From Candidatus Jettenia ecosi (GTDB lineage Bacteria > Planctomycetota > Brocadiia > Brocadiales > Brocadiaceae): a stretch of DNA of 64,000 bases. The position numbers and the translations under genes are program-made. Shown here piece after piece: positions 63,880 to 64,000 of the stretch (its first letter is position 1; every line of letters starts with the position of its first letter). The notes beneath the pieces are model-generated. The model ran no database searches and was not told the DNA's origin. It saw only the letters and a list, made by a program, of their open reading frames with translations. Location of the stretch: positions 1 through 64,000 of the forward strand of contig SULG01000007.1 of the NCBI GenBank assembly GCA_005524015.1, in the 5' to 3' direction.

Positions 63880-64000
63880 TTTGCCTTCCTCTCTTTCTTT
63901 CTGATTTTATTACATTATTTTATGAACAATTTTCTGTTCATTATAATTTTCAGTCATCTTTTCATCCCTTCATCCTGAAGAGATTTCAGAATTTGTACTC

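Noticed and set aside
1-64000. tRNA or rRNA genes
   Set aside because: No cloverleaf with GTTCRA-type T-arm or rRNA signature was recognised by eye; a tRNAscan or Infernal run would decide.

Overview
The window (about 42% G+C by eye) looks like a chromosomal segment of a Gram-negative, anaerobic or microaerophilic bacterium. It carries lipoproteins with clear lipoboxes, a LolD/MacB-type system, an RND pump, LpoB/YcfL-type outer-membrane lipoproteins, and a pyruvate:ferredoxin oxidoreductase. The gene content together with dense, nested palindromic intergenic repeats reminds me of anammox planctomycetes (the Brocadia/Kuenenia/Jettenia group). This is recognition and inference: no rRNA, tRNA or other phylogenetic marker is present to prove it.

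Layout. 0-13.4 kb: an ABC exporter (minus), a VOC-fold enzyme (plus), then a long minus-strand export cluster read as MacA-like adaptor, LolD-like ATPase, MacB-like permease, ABC exporter, RND adaptor, RND permease. A small inverted-repeat element sits between the ATPase and the permease. 13.4-17.1 kb: two 412-bp inverted repeats flank a secreted beta-rich protein and a dead IS1380 transposase. 17.1-27.5 kb: conserved housekeeping genes (a Clp1/Grc3-like polynucleotide kinase, recJ, an MsbA-like exporter overlapping rfbD, uvrA, an LPG-synthase-like flippase). 27.8-33.2 kb: a five-gene minus-strand envelope lipoprotein cluster (PEGA/CsgG-like, CsgG-like, COG3014-like, YcfL, LpoB) preceded by a tiny Cys/His lipoprotein. 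33.2-41.6 kb: a metallo-beta-lactamase-fold hydrolase, an FGE-fold protein, DUF488, a cupin-DUF1232 fusion, a rhodanese with an in-frame UGA at its catalytic position, and nifJ.

41.9-54.5 kb is a decaying accessory zone: a TauE/SafE pair (one broken), a probable c-di-GMP riboswitch with terminator, a frameshifted nine-blade Kelch-type secreted protein, transposase debris, a gene split by a 102-bp TA-targeting MITE, CstA, an HNH fragment, two damaged CcbP-like genes, a twice-frameshifted HEPN gene, and two toxin-antitoxin modules plus a PIN fragment. 54.7-64 kb returns to intact genes: Uup ABC-F, an SPL-type radical SAM protein, a two-domain M16 protease, several small exported proteins (Cys/His-rich, intradiol-dioxygenase-like, coiled-coil lipoprotein), hemerythrin, a broken csbD and a 51-residue basic protein.

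Most promising observations: (1) the rhodanese UGA, which lies inside a perfect bulged hairpin and replaces the expected catalytic cysteine, so it is a candidate selenoprotein; (2) the riboswitch region upstream of the surface protein; (3) several mobile palindromic element families, with a TA duplication, a 9-bp duplication, and a partly occupied versus empty site visible within this one window.
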